Shown here piece by piece: positions 11,280 through 24,000 of a stretch of DNA of 64,000 bases. Below the pieces are notes generated by a model. The model did not search any database. It was not told the DNA's origin and saw only the letters and a program-made list of their open reading frames with translations. Made by a program: the position numbers and the translations under genes. Within the stretch, counting starts at the first letter, position 1. Each line of letters opens with the position of its first letter. Location of the stretch: assembly GCA_030998225.1 (NCBI GenBank), contig JAPYXD010000704.1:1736001-1800000 (forward strand), written 5' to 3'. The DNA is from Diplolepis rosae (lineage: Eukaryota; Arthropoda; Insecta; Hymenoptera; Diplolepididae).

Positions 11280-11375
11280 AAATTCTGTTACAGTTTCGTA
11301 ATTTTAAGATAAATTTAGGAAAATTCAGTGCAGTTACGTAATTTGAAGATAAATTTCAGATATTTCAGTTAATCT
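11280..11375 (+). repeat. Two-copy tandem repeat
   Basis: Two adjacent units of about 40 bp share ACGTAATTT(G/T)AAGATAAATTT and CAGTT. Divergence between them is modest. No function is apparent. Confidence 0.45.
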
Positions 11376-11388
11376 TAAGCAAGACAAT

Positions 11389-11948
11389 TCACCCGTATAA
11401 CTTTTTTGGTAATGAATATATAATTCTAAAATTTTGGGAAATAGTACAGAGAATAATAAACTACGTTTATCTGCTGCTTCATTTGGGTAAAAATTCCGAA
11501 AAAAAATTATCGCAAAAAATTAAATATGGATAATTTTTATCGCCTGTCGCATTTCGACACGAAATAAAATATCTATTTTAAACTTGGGGAATTTGAATAA
11601 ATGACAAAAAAGAAGGTTTATCTGGCCCTAAATACTTATAAATGTACAAAAAAATGTCAATAAATAAACATAATTGTGCGAACACCAACCGTTCCCATAG
11701 AACTCTGTATGCGTTCAATCTAGCAAGATCTGTCATGGTAATGTAGATTACCTGATTGATTATTTTATAACAAACTTTTTTTGTTCTCCTAAGTGTGCGC
11801 TTTCACTCACACTTTCAATTCTACTTTATTAATGTTTTCCCAACTTTTTACCGCTATCTTTTAACCCTTAATTTTAAATGTGAATAAAAAAAAATATCAA
11901 TCCGACGACTGACTTGGTCACGTGGCCCACCTAGGACAAGACCTTAAG
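11389..11948 (+). mobile_element. CACGTGGCCCAC-tip MITE, copy 1
   Basis: This is collinear with 30994-31497: both contain CAATCTAGCAAGATCTGTCA and GACTGACTTGGTCACGTGGC. This copy has about 100 bp that copy 2 lacks (from the AGTACAGAG block to TTTTTATCG). It lacks a clear left terminal inverted repeat, so the left boundary is approximate. Non-coding. Confidence 0.65.
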
Positions 11949-12047
11949 GGTACTGCAAATTCCATATAATTTAGCGTTGGATTTGTAACTTAAAAATCTC
12001 GTAAATTCCAGAATATTTCTAACAGTGTACACGAAAAATGTAGTGAT

Positions 12048-12265
12048 ATAAAATTTAAGTTACTTTTGAAGACTCTTGGACATAGAGTTTTGTAAGACGC
12101 GGTCGCAAAAAATTTCAGTGACATTCATTAAATAGTGTTGAATTCTTTTAACCATTTAATAAATTTCTTCTGTTATGTAATAAAAAGTCACTGAAATTTT
12201 CTGTGAATGCATTTTATAAAACTCTATGTCTATAAGAGTCTTTGAAAGTAGTTAAATTAAATTAA
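12048..12265. mobile_element. MITE with arms of about 75 bp
   Basis: The left arm carries GACTCTTGGACATAGAGTTT and AAATTTCAGTGAC. The right arm carries the inverted GTCACTGAAATTTTC and AAACTCTATGTCTATAAGAG. The loop is about 70 bp of AT-rich sequence. No target duplication was found. Confidence 0.65.
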
Positions 12266-12644
12266 AATCTTAAGCGACTAAATTTTTCCGAATAGGTAGA
12301 CCTGAATATCATGTCACGTACAATATTTTTCACAGGTTCAGGTTTAGCTATCAAACATAATTCACTTAAACTATAATAAGCTATCATACATAGTCCTGAC
12401 TCTCGCAAAAATAATTGATGAAAATCGGCTAATACGTAAGTATTGATTGCGGTTCATTTTTGAATCTCATACGTTTATATTTATGATAATTTTTTAAAAA
12501 GTAATAAAAATTTTGAGAAAAAGGGGAAAACGGTCAAAATTACGAGACAAAGACTTTAGGGGATTTTGAGGAAAATAGGTGGAAATAGAGGACTGACTGT
12601 GATCCCTGAAAATTTATATTATGAAATTTAAAGATGATATAGAG

Positions 12645-13439
12645 TAGTGATGGGAAATATCGACCAAATCGCGTATCGATTAATATCGATATTTTTGGAA
12701 AAAGTATCGATAATATCGATATTTATCGATAACTTCCCCCTCTCTTCGCCATCCTAACCTGACCCAGTGCTCCTAATTCGTGCCCCTTTTACTCAACTGT
12801 GCATACGTTGCAGGCAGTATCTGCTTGGTTGCTATTCGCGCGCGGTTTAAAATGCTGAAAAATATTAATTTTATTAGTTGAAATTCCATTATTTATTTAT
12901 AATAAACAATAAAAATAATATAGGGAATACTAATCTGACCTTACTTCAAAGTTTCGCAAATTAAATTTACTTGAAAAATAAAGGAAGATTAAAACACAAT
13001 AAAAAAACACAAGAAATACTATAAAATATATTTATTTAAATGTTCAATATATATTGTTCAGGTTTAACCAGAGATTTGCATTTTGTGAAATTCAAAATTT
13101 TGCCTCAGGAAAACCAGTTGTTCGGCTAGGTTTGGCGACAAACGCGACCTTTTATCGGTGATAGTATTTCCTGCCGTTGAAATCCTAAGAATTTTTAGGC
13201 GCCATTCTTGTGAATTATAATACGCGCTTAAAAATTCTTAGGATTTCCAACGTGAAGTTCACTGCGCCTGGGAGAATTAATGCTTTGGAGAATCGATATA
13301 CGGTCCAAAGTACACCCTACCACCAAATGCAACAAAATATCGATATATATATATCGTTAAGAGAAAAATGTATCGATTATCGTTGATACGATGGATAATC
13401 GATATGTATCGATATTTATCGATACTTTTCCCATCACTA
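12645..13439. mobile_element. hAT-type MITE with TATCGATA-rich ends
   Basis: The element starts TAGTGATGGGAAA and ends TTTTCCCATCACTA. It is flanked by ATATAGAG (12637-12644) and ATATACAG (13440-13447), an 8-bp duplication with one mismatch, which fits hAT. At least seven copies of TATCGATA sit in the two subterminal regions (12660-12735 and 13335-13430). The GC-richer centre contains no transposase frame. The peptides readable at 13368-13597 run across the element boundary and are not genes. Confidence 0.85.
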
Positions 13440-13447
13440 ATATACAG

Positions 13448-14561
13448 AATTTTCTTTCTAAAAGATGCAGTGTCTATCCTTCTACTTTTCCTCCTCTGGG
13501 CAACCGTAAAGTTCGAGAATGCGAACTTCTTTCGTTCTGCATTCCGCGACGCGCCTCGTTAAGCTTGACACGTATTACTTTACATTCTCACAGCTAGGTA
13601 AAATTTCGATTAAATCTTTTTAAAAATATCCACTTGAATACAAAGTTTTTGAAAAGAACTTTATGGAAATTCTAAACTGTTTTATCAGAATATAGTTTAA
13701 TCTTTTTGTATTCTCATCACGTAGTGTTATGCAGAATATTTCAAAAGAGCTCCAACATAGAAAGTCTTATTTTACTTGTTTGTTTTTGAACGCCTATTTA
13801 AATTCACTTAGACTGATTTAATGAATTAGTTTTACTTATTATCTTTACCATATTGCAAGGAAGTTGGCAACGCCAATTTAAATTATTAAAGAAATTAAAC
13901 TTATAAGCATTTAATATCACGAACTTTCTTTCAACAATTAATAAAAGAAAATTATCTCAAATTAAAAAACTAACGCAACGCCACTTGAATTTTTGTAAGG
14001 AACTACAGTTGTTATTGTTAGCCTTAAACAAGCTAGGTAAAATATTTTATTGCAAATATGAAGTATAAAATTCAGCTTTTGTTAATAAAAAGTAATACAA
14101 AAAAAATTCTGAAAATTTAAATAAATACAAATTCAGGAAATGCCAAAAAAGCCATAGATTTTTCTATATTGTGATTGGTTATCAAAATAATATTACTTAT
14201 TGATGAAATATTCTTCTATCACCGACACTTCATAAAAAACATTATACATTAAGGGCCAAAATATTGCAATTAGAGACTTCAATAATAAGATTTGTTTATG
14301 ACATATTAGGATAATTTTCCCTTTTGTAATTGTTATGCCCACAAAAGGGTGGACTATTTTACATAATATTAAAGATACACAGATAGGGTAAGACTATCAA
14401 AAAATAACTTTATTTTCCAAAAGTTTCAATAATTTTTTAATTAAACTTAGCAATAATGAATAATTAGAATGATATGCTAGACAAAAAAAAAACTAGATTT
14501 TTTTCATTGGAAAATGTTTTAACTATAACATTTTTGAAAATAGCAGCTTATTACCCCATCA
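13448..14561. other. Unassigned AT-rich DNA
   Basis: The first 120 bp (13465-13570) are somewhat GC-richer, but no coding exon with splice sites could be supported. The remainder shows no recognisable feature. Confidence 0.35.
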
Positions 14562-14875
14562 CACTGATAGAAATGGTTCGGGAGTTTTAGCCATTCGGTT
14601 GTAGGTTGGGAATTTATAATAATTGTATTTATAAAATAATATGTCTCTCTGAACAACGCAGGATGTTGAATACAGAAATCAAAATATTGTAAGTGAAATT
14701 GGCGAACAATACATTTTTCCATAGCAATCAATAATATAGTTCATTCGTTCATATTTATTCAGTTATAATCGAATGGTTAAAATACAAATCTCATATTGCT
14801 GTATCTATGCCAGCAATAAGGTAAGGTTAAATTAATCATAAATATCTTTGTAACAGCCATTCCTTTCTATCAGTG
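14562..14875 (+). mobile_element. CACTGATAG-tip MITE, copy A
   Basis: The ends are CACTGATAGAAATGG and, inverted, CATTCCTTTCTATCAGTG. The whole 314 bp recurs inverted at 48710-49047. In both copies the dinucleotide CA precedes and follows the element, suggesting a 2-bp target duplication. The minus-strand open frame within it (14519-14731) is not conserved as protein in the second copy. Confidence 0.85.
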
Positions 14876-17039
14876 CAGGCTTATTGGTATTAGGAATATT
14901 TTTGTTCTTAAATTTTGGTGATTTTAAAAATCTTTTGTGATACAAATTTTCTTTTACCAACAAATATTGTTGTTTTATGTATTTATGTATTACATTATTT
15001 TTATTAATGAAAATACTTCTTAACAAATTAAAGTATTCAATTGATAAAGACAAATAAAATCATAGTATAATTTATTATTATTTTAGAAGATTATTTACAC
15101 TTCTAAAGAGACTTCAAATATGAAAATTGTCATTACTATAGTTAATTATTAGGTCCTAAAATTGTTTTAGCGATAACTCCTATAACAATGGTATATAATA
15201 TCGAAAATTTTAACGTTCATGTAATGTGATGCACACTATTTATACAATGATAAAAGATTGATACATAACCAGTAGATTGAATAGAATATTTGTCAAAAAC
15301 AAATAATTGCCTGGCTGTGAACTCAGTGAAACTGAAAACAGGACAAGTTTGAAGATAATTCTATTTATTGGCTCTCTTCTACTCGAAAAGCAAAGTTCAT
15401 ATTGATTTTTTTTATAACTACAACCTTAATCTCAAAATGAATATAATTGCATTAACAATAAAAAATCATTAAAGAAAATTATCTCTTGTCTTATCTACAA
15501 CTTTTTGGTTACATAATTTTATTGCTTGTTTAAATTTATTATTTAACAACTATTGTTGTTTGTTAAATGAAAAACTAGTTTATTCATCAAAAATGAAGAA
15601 ACATATCCGCATAAAAATTATTTACTCAATAACTTATTGTGTAACTTGTTACTCGACTATTGACAGAAAACAAATTTGTAAACTTGCTAGTTATTCTTCG
15701 AAATGGATAAATCTTTGTCTAAGATCATATAACGGTTTTTATAATGTAGATACAACCGCTTGAGAAATATGTAATAGATTTTCCCAACAAAAGAAAACTA
15801 CATTCTGTCTAGCGGATTTTGATTTAGATCGATTCCGTGGTAAATACTATAATCAATTCCTTCTCACTAACACTTGTATTATTCTATTTTTTTCTCTATA
15901 AAGACAAGGCTAAATTGATGAGGCTAATTTTTAATTAATGTAATTATGTCAAGAGGAACTAGAAGCTTTACTTGAGGGCTCGCGCTCAAGTTCAAATCTA
16001 CTTTTCTTCGCGTGATCAAAACGACCGCACATGAAACTTGATGGGTTGTTGAATGGAATGGAAACAACGCGTTCGCTGCTCAGGATATTACTTTCAGCCA
16101 TACTTCTCAAACAGAGATTGTGTACTATCACGCCATTGAGTCTTAGCGTAAAAAATCTTTCAAGGATCAGACCAATTGAATGGTGAGAAGCCAGAGAATA
16201 ATTTGAAAGCAGAGAAATCAATAAATATTTTCCAAAGATAAAATCATAACCAGAAGTAGAAAATAGTCCTAGATATGTTTTATTTATTAATAAAATCGCC
16301 CTGAATACAACTATAAAATATCGGCTATAATTTATTAAAAAACAACTTCGAATTTCAATTGATCAATTGAAATTGAGTAGGGAAATTTGACTAGATGAAA
16401 CTTTCCATTTTGCCCGGATACTGCCTGAACTTCCTGTATTAAATTAAAGCTCTGACAATTTTAATGAAAGAGTTGATTATCCTCATCGCACTGTAGAATG
16501 TAGTAAATCTTGGCTTGAGAGTACGTTAGATATTCTATATTTTTACAAAAGAAGATATTATTTCGCCTTTCTATTTAATACTTCTACATAATTTCAGATT
16601 TAAAATTTACTAATTTATATCCTCCAGACCCGAGCCGAAACCATATTTCAGTTCCAATTTCAATTCCAAACCCTGAATATTATCTTACTGAAAAAGATTT
16701 TTTACCCTAAATTATTTTGTTTTAGTTTACTTGCTTATTTACACTAGTTTCTTTTTTGAGCTTATATTGAATCAAAATTAGAATAGGCAAATCATGAATA
16801 ATTGAAGGTGTAAAATATAATAATAATTTTGAAAGAAAGGTTTACATTGGATCTATAGTCAAAGCGATTTATTTAACGATTCAATGTTGTAGTTCATAAC
16901 CAATGTAATTAAAATGTTTGTTTGTAAAATTTACTATTTGATCCAATATTTAATATTAATCATGCAACACGGGTAACCGGTAGCACTGGTGCTCAGTAAA
17001 CAGATGTTTTCAATCACTAATTCGTCCTGTTAGCAAAAT
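14876..17039. other. Unassigned AT-rich DNA
   Basis: No gene is recognised. The most gene-like piece is a 90-codon minus-strand open frame at 15949-16221 that ends in a serine-rich tail and has a higher GC content than its surroundings. It has no recognisable domain and no convincing splice acceptor. Confidence 0.35.
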
Positions 17040-17860
17040 TAGCCTACCTAACCTCTATTCTCTTAATTCTTCAGTTTCTCCTTCCGGAGACCTTCGTTAA
17101 GCCAGGATGAAATTATGGAGAAATAAATACTGACAGAATTAATGAAAGGAGGAATAATTACCAAGGAGTCGTCCCCATTGTCAGCGCTCATAGCCCACTA
17201 ACGTGAAGGAAATCGTCGCTCCTCTTCACTGCACTTGAGGACTTCTGTAATCCTCATTACGTGATCCATTTATCCCAGCACTTAATTATCATTTTCCGCA
17301 AAGCCGGGGATGATTCCAGACCTCTTTTTCACGTTCTTGCGTCCCGCACCTGTCATATAGCATTGCACGGCTCCAAACAGAGATGGAGGCGTTCCAAACA
17401 CTTCCCAGGGAAAGAGACAGAAGGTCCTTTTAATAGGGAGGGAGAGGGACGAGGACACTGACACAAGAAACGTCAACGACACTGGCACTGACTGGCACGA
17501 AGCACGCTGCTCTCACGTCCGTCGAAGCAAAGTCGAAGCCATCGGGGCCTGTCATCGACGGAATCCATTGTTATAACCTTTTCCGTAAAACTAAATCACA
17601 ATCACCTTACACTAGTGAACACCACGACTTTTCGAAATTTGAACAGATTCCGTCTTTCCCGATTCTCAACGTGCAACAATCAACTATTCTCAGCACGGAC
17701 CTACAAACATACCTAACTTCAATTGCATTTGGCTCAGGTTTGGCAGCCGCCATCCCCCTCCAGCAGTCCCCACCATAAACAGAAGAATGTCGACAGTTGT
17801 CAATGTCGAAGTGTCACACCTTACAATTTATATTCGCATGCTGCAACCATTGACATTGAC
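17040..17860 (-). promoter_or_regulatory. GC-raised block, possible promoter or first exon
   Basis: GC content and CpG frequency are clearly higher here than in several kilobases on either side. On the minus strand an ATG at about 17192 opens MSADNGDDSL and is followed directly by a GGTAATT-type splice donor (about 17161). Arthropod-like initiator motifs (TCAGT) occur upstream of it near 17480. No downstream exon was recognised, so this could equally be a regulatory island without a gene. The functional call is inference. Confidence 0.2.
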
Positions 17861-19252
17861 GGCTCTTTGTCAAGCTTCTGAAAAAGTAACAACTTTGGCA
17901 GTGGAAATAAATGCAGCTAAGGACAAGTCTTGTTTGTAGTAAAATAAGCACTCACAATATTCATTTAAACTAATAGTCAATGAGCGGCCATTTTGATTTT
18001 TCAAGTTGACACATGCGCACTTGACACGTTAATTCAAGCGCGCTAAATTTAAAATCGAAACTAATATCAATGAAGGTGCTAATATTTAAGATTTTTAATT
18101 GAACTGTTTCATTCATTATTATTCACGGATTATAATTTTTTAATCTTAGGTATCTAAAATTGAATTAAAAACTTAGTTTTGCAGTGAACTCAAACTTAAT
18201 TTCAATTTAAATCCCACAAAGAGTTTCTGGCCATTTCCTCGTCATTAAAACAATAATTTATGATTTCATATCAAAAACGTAAAAATTCGCAATGAATAAT
18301 AAAATTTTGTTTTATTTTTTAGTCAGCAGCTACCTACGCTAAAAATTATGGTGATATTTCAAACTCAAAATAAAAAAGAAAATTGTTTCGTAATCTGAAA
18401 CTCCACTTTTTGAATTAGAATATCCAGAAATCTCACAACAAATGATCATTTATAAACAGATAACACTAAAAATTATAATGAAAAAATTAAATCAATAATT
18501 ATAATTTTATATTTAACGCCCAATTTTAAGTCCATATTGCCCATGAAAATGAAAAATATTCTGTTCAACTTATAAATACAGCTTAGAAGTAAACATAAAA
18601 TAAATAAGTAGTAGAATCAATCAATAAATAAGTTCTCAGGTAAACAAATGCGACAAGCACAAGAGCAAGAGACTTTTTCACAACATTTAATAAAACGCTA
18701 TAAACTATGTATGTTTTTTACTCAAATACTCTAAAAGTAACTTACATACGTGTATCATATTTGTATAATTTATGTTGTATGGAGGTGTCGTGTCCTTCGC
18801 AGTGTAACGTCATAACTGGGCCCACCTCGCTGATCCCAACTAAATGCTCGATTATGAACTCCGGTATCGTTTTTTTATAAACCAACCCGCTAGTTCTCTA
18901 CGAAAAAGGCGCTCACGGGCGGCGACGAATTCAAAAAAACTATGAATAACAAAGTACCTGCAGAAGTGCTCAGGATTTGACACGTCCGTTATATATAATA
19001 TATGTATAAATTTAATTCTATCATATAATTATTTCCTTACGTATAGTGCTTCGATTAATCGTGGATTTAGCGATCGACGTCCCGGGATACTAAAATATCT
19101 GCATGAAAATGCACGGAAGGAACAAGGAGTGTATTTAGAAAACAATATAAGGCAACCAACCACCATCAATCAAGCTCACCAGTCGCTATTTCCACACGCG
19201 TTTCGTCCAAGTAATTTAGATTATTTCCTTAAGTCTGATCGTCGTTAGCAAA
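17861..19252. other. Unassigned intergenic DNA
   Basis: Mostly AT-rich. A GC-richer patch at 18780-18970 shows no coding signature on either strand. This is downstream of the CSRNP-family gene, whose 3' UTR probably ends near 19250. Confidence 0.35.
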
Positions 19253-19258
19253 TTTATT
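19253..19258 (-). terminator. Candidate poly(A) signal of the CSRNP-family gene
   Basis: On the minus strand this reads AATAAA, about 800 bp downstream of the stop codon at 20064-20066. It is the first canonical hexamer I found after the stop. The implied 3' UTR length is plausible, but no transcript evidence is available. Confidence 0.3.
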
Positions 19259-20063
19259 TCTCACATTTCAGTACATAAAAAAGAATAATAAATTAATTAA
19301 TAAACCAAATGAATAATTAACACCAAACGGCTCGTTTTTGGATAAACATATAAGATGCATTTCATTCATCAAGCAAAAAAGAAAAAAGATTATTGAAAAA
19401 GTAATTTAAGAACACAAATTCATGTTTGCATCAATTTGACGTCAGAAGAAACAAGACTAAATAAAGTAATAATATTTTTAAACTTCAAATTGCGATTTTA
19501 TAACGAAAAAAGATTGCTTTCGACTTATAGTTTTTTTTTCGTATGAAGGTTTCGCAACCTATAACACACTAAAGTCCCACCATGCCTAATTTCATTTAAC
19601 AATGCATATGTGTATGCATATAAATTGCAAGAATATCGTCAATAAACGTATTATATATTATCCTTTCAAAGCACCGCTTCGACGCCAAAATATCAACTTG
19701 TACAACCGAAGAATCATCTCAAATTTGCAGCGGCGAATTGAAAAATGTATGCAATCTGTTGACATACTATAAATATTACAGTTATGAAAAACTGCATTCT
19801 AGCTGATCCCACCGACTGTTCTTTAAAATAATCCTCTCTTCGATCCATGATGCGGAGAAAACAGCATCAACGAGGGCGTCGATACATTGTCTATCCCAGG
19901 AAAGAAGTCTTATAACATTTACACCGTCCACTTCCGATTTCAAACTAGAAATCTTTTGAAAATGAAAACCGGACGGTACTAACCGATCGAAAAATATATA
20001 TGTTCCAACCCAGTCGACTCAATCTACAATTAAACTTTTGTAGAATATCAATCACTAGATAAT

Positions 20064-21041
20064 TTAAGCTGAAACAGTCTCAACCATAGACTTTTTAATA
20101 ATCTCTCCGAAATTTTCGTCACATTCATCCGTATTTTCTGCCTGCTGCTCGCTCCCTTCGCCCTTCTCAGTCTCGAGTTTAGCTACACTTGTGTGGTAGT
20201 TTCCATGATTCTGGGGCTCTAGCTCCCCATAATAAGAATACCTGCTAGCCAACAATTCTGAGAAAGGTTCTAATTTGCCTGTTTGCTGAACTACGGCATT
20301 CATAGGTTGCACAGGGTTCAAATTCGTGTATTGTGAACCAGTAACTTCGTCCTGTGCAAAAGGTGTTTCATATATAGTTGCATGTTGTCCTGGATGTGTT
20401 TGGCAATTAACTTGCATGGAACCGTCCGTGGGATAGCCACCATAATGCGAGAATCCAGAATTGCCTGTCAATGAAAACTGGGGTTGAAATGTTGCTCTAG
20501 ATGTTGATGGAAGGTTCTGATAACTCTGATAATCTGCGTACGCATTTTGATGGAAGGCAACGGTAGAATTCGGGTGACCTGGAAACGTCTGGAAGGTCTG
20601 GTGGAATTCGGGATGAAGCTTTCGCTGCGAATTGTGCGAACAATCTACCGCATCTTCGCTCGGGTAACAATCGTCTCTAATCGCGTACAAATCCAAGCTA
20701 TCTTCCCTCACACCAGTCACATCCTGGTGACATGAAGGACCAATATTATCGTGATTCTCATAGTGCAAAGTTGTAAATCCGCCTCCATTGATGCAAGCGT
20801 CTGCTGAATTATCCATTACTGAACCTAAAGGAACCTCTCGAAGCGGCCCCCGGCCAGAATGATGATTGTCCATTAGGTCCTGATCAGTGTGTTCTTCATC
20901 GCGTTGCTTCTTGTCGAGTTCAAGGCGCATCAGAGTATGAATGAAGTGTGTTCTAACTCGCACGGGATTAAACTCAATCCTACCAGAACTGTTTGCGCAA
21001 CCGTCTCGAGAACAGCCGCAAGGAAATCCAGCTCGATCAAC
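20064..21041 (-). CDS. Axud1: Axud1 coding exon 4, terminal
   Basis: 325 codons plus TAA, after the acceptor CTATTTCAG. It starts with the second half of the cysteine-rich domain and [20 protein letters not shown]. The remainder is a low-complexity tail rich in Gln, Asn, His, Tyr and Gly (for example [14 protein letters not shown]), typical of an activation-type region. The protein ends MVETVSA. Confidence 0.94.
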   Translation of the reverse strand, partial: VDRAGFPCGCSRDGCANSSGRIEFNPVRVRTHFIHTLMRLELDKKQRDEEHTDQDLMDNHHSGRGPLREVPLGSVMDNSADACINGGGFTTLHYENHDNIGPSCHQDVTGVREDSLDLYAIRDDCYPSEDAVDCSHNSQRKLHPEFHQTFQTFPGHPNSTVAFHQNAYADYQSYQNLPSTSRATFQPQFSLTGNSGFSHYGGYPTDGSMQVNCQTHPGQHATIYETPFAQDEVTGSQYTNLNPVQPMNAVVQQTGKLEPFSELLASRYSYYGELEPQNHGNYHTSVAKLETEKGEGSEQQAENTDECDENFGEIIKKSMVETVSA

Positions 21042-24000
21042 CTGAAATAGATGGAATAATGAATGAATAAATAAATAATAATTCTAGTTTATAGTGGTTG
21101 TGTAGCCTTTTTATAAGTGCGTCAATCGTTTTATAATACTAACCTGACATTTGACATTAGCTCTACTACAGGGACAACTTTCAGGATCACAATATCCCTT
21201 GCATCCGCAACCACAATGTTCTCGACTCGCCCTAATATCACGACATTCGTCCTTTTCCACTGCATCTATGCGTCGAACACCGGCTGCCCTAAGTAGTGCC
21301 CTTCTTTGCCATGTTGGTACCGGTTGCAAAAAATAATAACTATCAATATCAAGTTCCTCGGTATCGCTGGGTTCTTCGTCAGTATCATCACTAGGATCTT
21401 CTGAGCTTGAAGCTGCTTCTGTCACGCAGTTCGCGGCTCGCTCAGTGCGTAATTGCGCCAACCTCGCTCGATGAAGTCGCCTTTGTTCAGCTGCGTGTTC
21501 CGAAAGCGAAAATCTCTCAGCATGAGTGTGTGTCGCGCTCATTCCAAGTGTGCTGCCACCCTGGAAAAAATTAATCAATAGATTATTAACTATATATGAG
21601 TAAAAATACGCTACTACAATGAAAAAAATCTATTGACCGCAACTTTTGTCTGAGTGGTGTGAATTAATCGAGATCCAAAATTTTTATACTTCAAATTATT
21701 TAAATACCAACTCTTGAAATAATATAATGAATTTTTTTATTTTATTTATCCTAGAATTCAAAAAATGTATGTACAGAATATGTTTATCACTATTAATAAA
21801 ACAGGCAAAAACGACGATTTTCATTTGACTCTCATTCCCGCGAAACATGGAAAAATTCAAGTAAAAGTTGAAGAATTAATAATTTCGAAATTCTCATAAA
21901 AATCATGTCTGCCTTAAAAATATGCCTTAAAATTGATAAAACCTTATAAAAATAAATATAAAAATTCATGTATTGGTACGTATAAAAACTGTAAAATTTT
22001 GAAGATGAATAAAATTAGAAAACTTGTTACAGCGAAACATATGAAATTAAATGTTTTGAAGAAACAATACTTTAAAAATTAATTTGGCTGAATAATTAAA
22101 CAACAATATAATTTCTATAGAAAATTTATTTCAAAACACTTATCCACAAGCATAAAAGTAGAAATTGCAATCATTAAAATAAAGCATGAAATTGATTTCA
22201 TTAAAATAAATATTCAATTAATTCGGAATTATTATAAATATATATTAAGTAATTATTATTTATAAATAATTATTTACTCAAATATTTAAAGAATTTGAAA
22301 ATCTTTCTGTGGAAAAAAAGACGCTTTCGACTGCGCTAGGATTCGAGCCCAGGTCTTTCGATTGCCGATCGACTAATTAATTTGAAATAATTATTTACTT
22401 TTGAAAAAAAAATGATATCATATATTGTTTTCTTTAGACAAAAAACTATGAATAAAAACTGATAAGAATTTATAAAAATTGTTAATTCTGTAATTTTCCT
22501 TATATAAATTGCTTTGGTAAAGAATAAATAAAATAATAAATCTATCGTAGCCGAAGAGGGTTAGGTTATAAAATATAGCTCTCCTTTACTAACTAATACT
22601 TTCAATCATTGTAGGTTTTATAAACCATTTTCCTATAATTGTTGAAAATAAAATCCGATGATTTCTGACAGGCTCAAAAAAAAATGTATAGAACTTCGTC
22701 TTACGGTAATTGTTTGTCAAAAAGCAATTTTTAATTGAAATTTCACTAAGCTTTAATATATTACATTCCTCTACCCTAACGTACCTCTTGTACAAAACTC
22801 CATTAATTTGAATACATTGAAAAATCTCGTAACGAAAATTACGCTCATTTCATGAAATAGTTACCTTAATTAACACTAATCTTTATTTTTTAACTCACCT
22901 GTGAAGGAACGCAGGTAAATCCTTGTGCCCTGGGAAAGTAATATACAGTAACAGCGTCAAAGTGGATGTTGCGTTTCTTGTTAGTTGGCTCATCAGTGTT
23001 TATTCTCTTGGCGCTTCGTTCGCTCTCCATACAGTCTACTAATCTACGCTTTAGATTACTCTTTGGAGGAGTTCGGAAAGTTGGAAGAGATGTTGTTGGT
23101 GTACACTGACCGTTTATATCCGGGACAAAGGTTTCCAGTTGATTTACAGCTGAAAGAAAACACTCTGATTATATGATTATCTGTTGTGAGGTATCGCGTG
23201 CTGATAATCGATGCGAATGAATCGATCGACGAATAGTTCTACATTCGATGAACTAAAAGAATTCTTCTTGGGGATTACTTAATTTATTTGTTAATGAAGG
23301 GTGAAAATTCCTAGTTCTACATAAATATAAATTATGAAAGGAATAAAATTTTATAAATTAAGTTTTGAAAATTTCATAATTATTATATATTTATATTAAA
23401 ATTATCTAATTAATGTTATTTATAGTTTCTTTTTAAAAAACTTGTAATAATATAAAATTTGTACTAAATCTCAAAACGCAATAGCACCGTTTTCGAAAAA
23501 TCAATATCGAAGCCACTAAATTTGTTTATATAATGTTATTGGTATACATAATACTAAATTCGAAAAAGTACTAATATTGACAAAAGAAGTTACTACAAAC
23601 TCAAAAATTATTTTTAATTATGTAATTTTTGGAAATGATTCTTCACTTTCTCATTTCATATGAAATCTTTCATTCTAAATAATAGAAATCTATTTAAAAA
23701 ATCCATATTCCACAAAAATTATTCAATAATAGAATTTGAAATATATAAGATATAAAATATTTCTGAACAATTCCGCACCTTTATCTTTATCTGATAATAT
23801 CTCATCAGGTATCCTGTCAAGAAATGAAGTTTCAGAATCACTCTCAGGTGCAGGGGTAGGTCCAGGATCTCCAGGAATCTCGCTACCAAGACCAGAGTCA
23901 CTTCCATCTGATCTGACTTCATCCCTAGAGCCTGTCGCGAGAGTAAGACTCTCAGCCGAATCTTCAGTGAATGCTTCTGGTCTTTCTGTCTCTAACCTCG

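Noticed and set aside
15949..16221. 90-codon minus-strand frame with serine-rich end
   Set aside because: No domain, no convincing splice acceptor or start context; could be chance in a slightly GC-richer patch.
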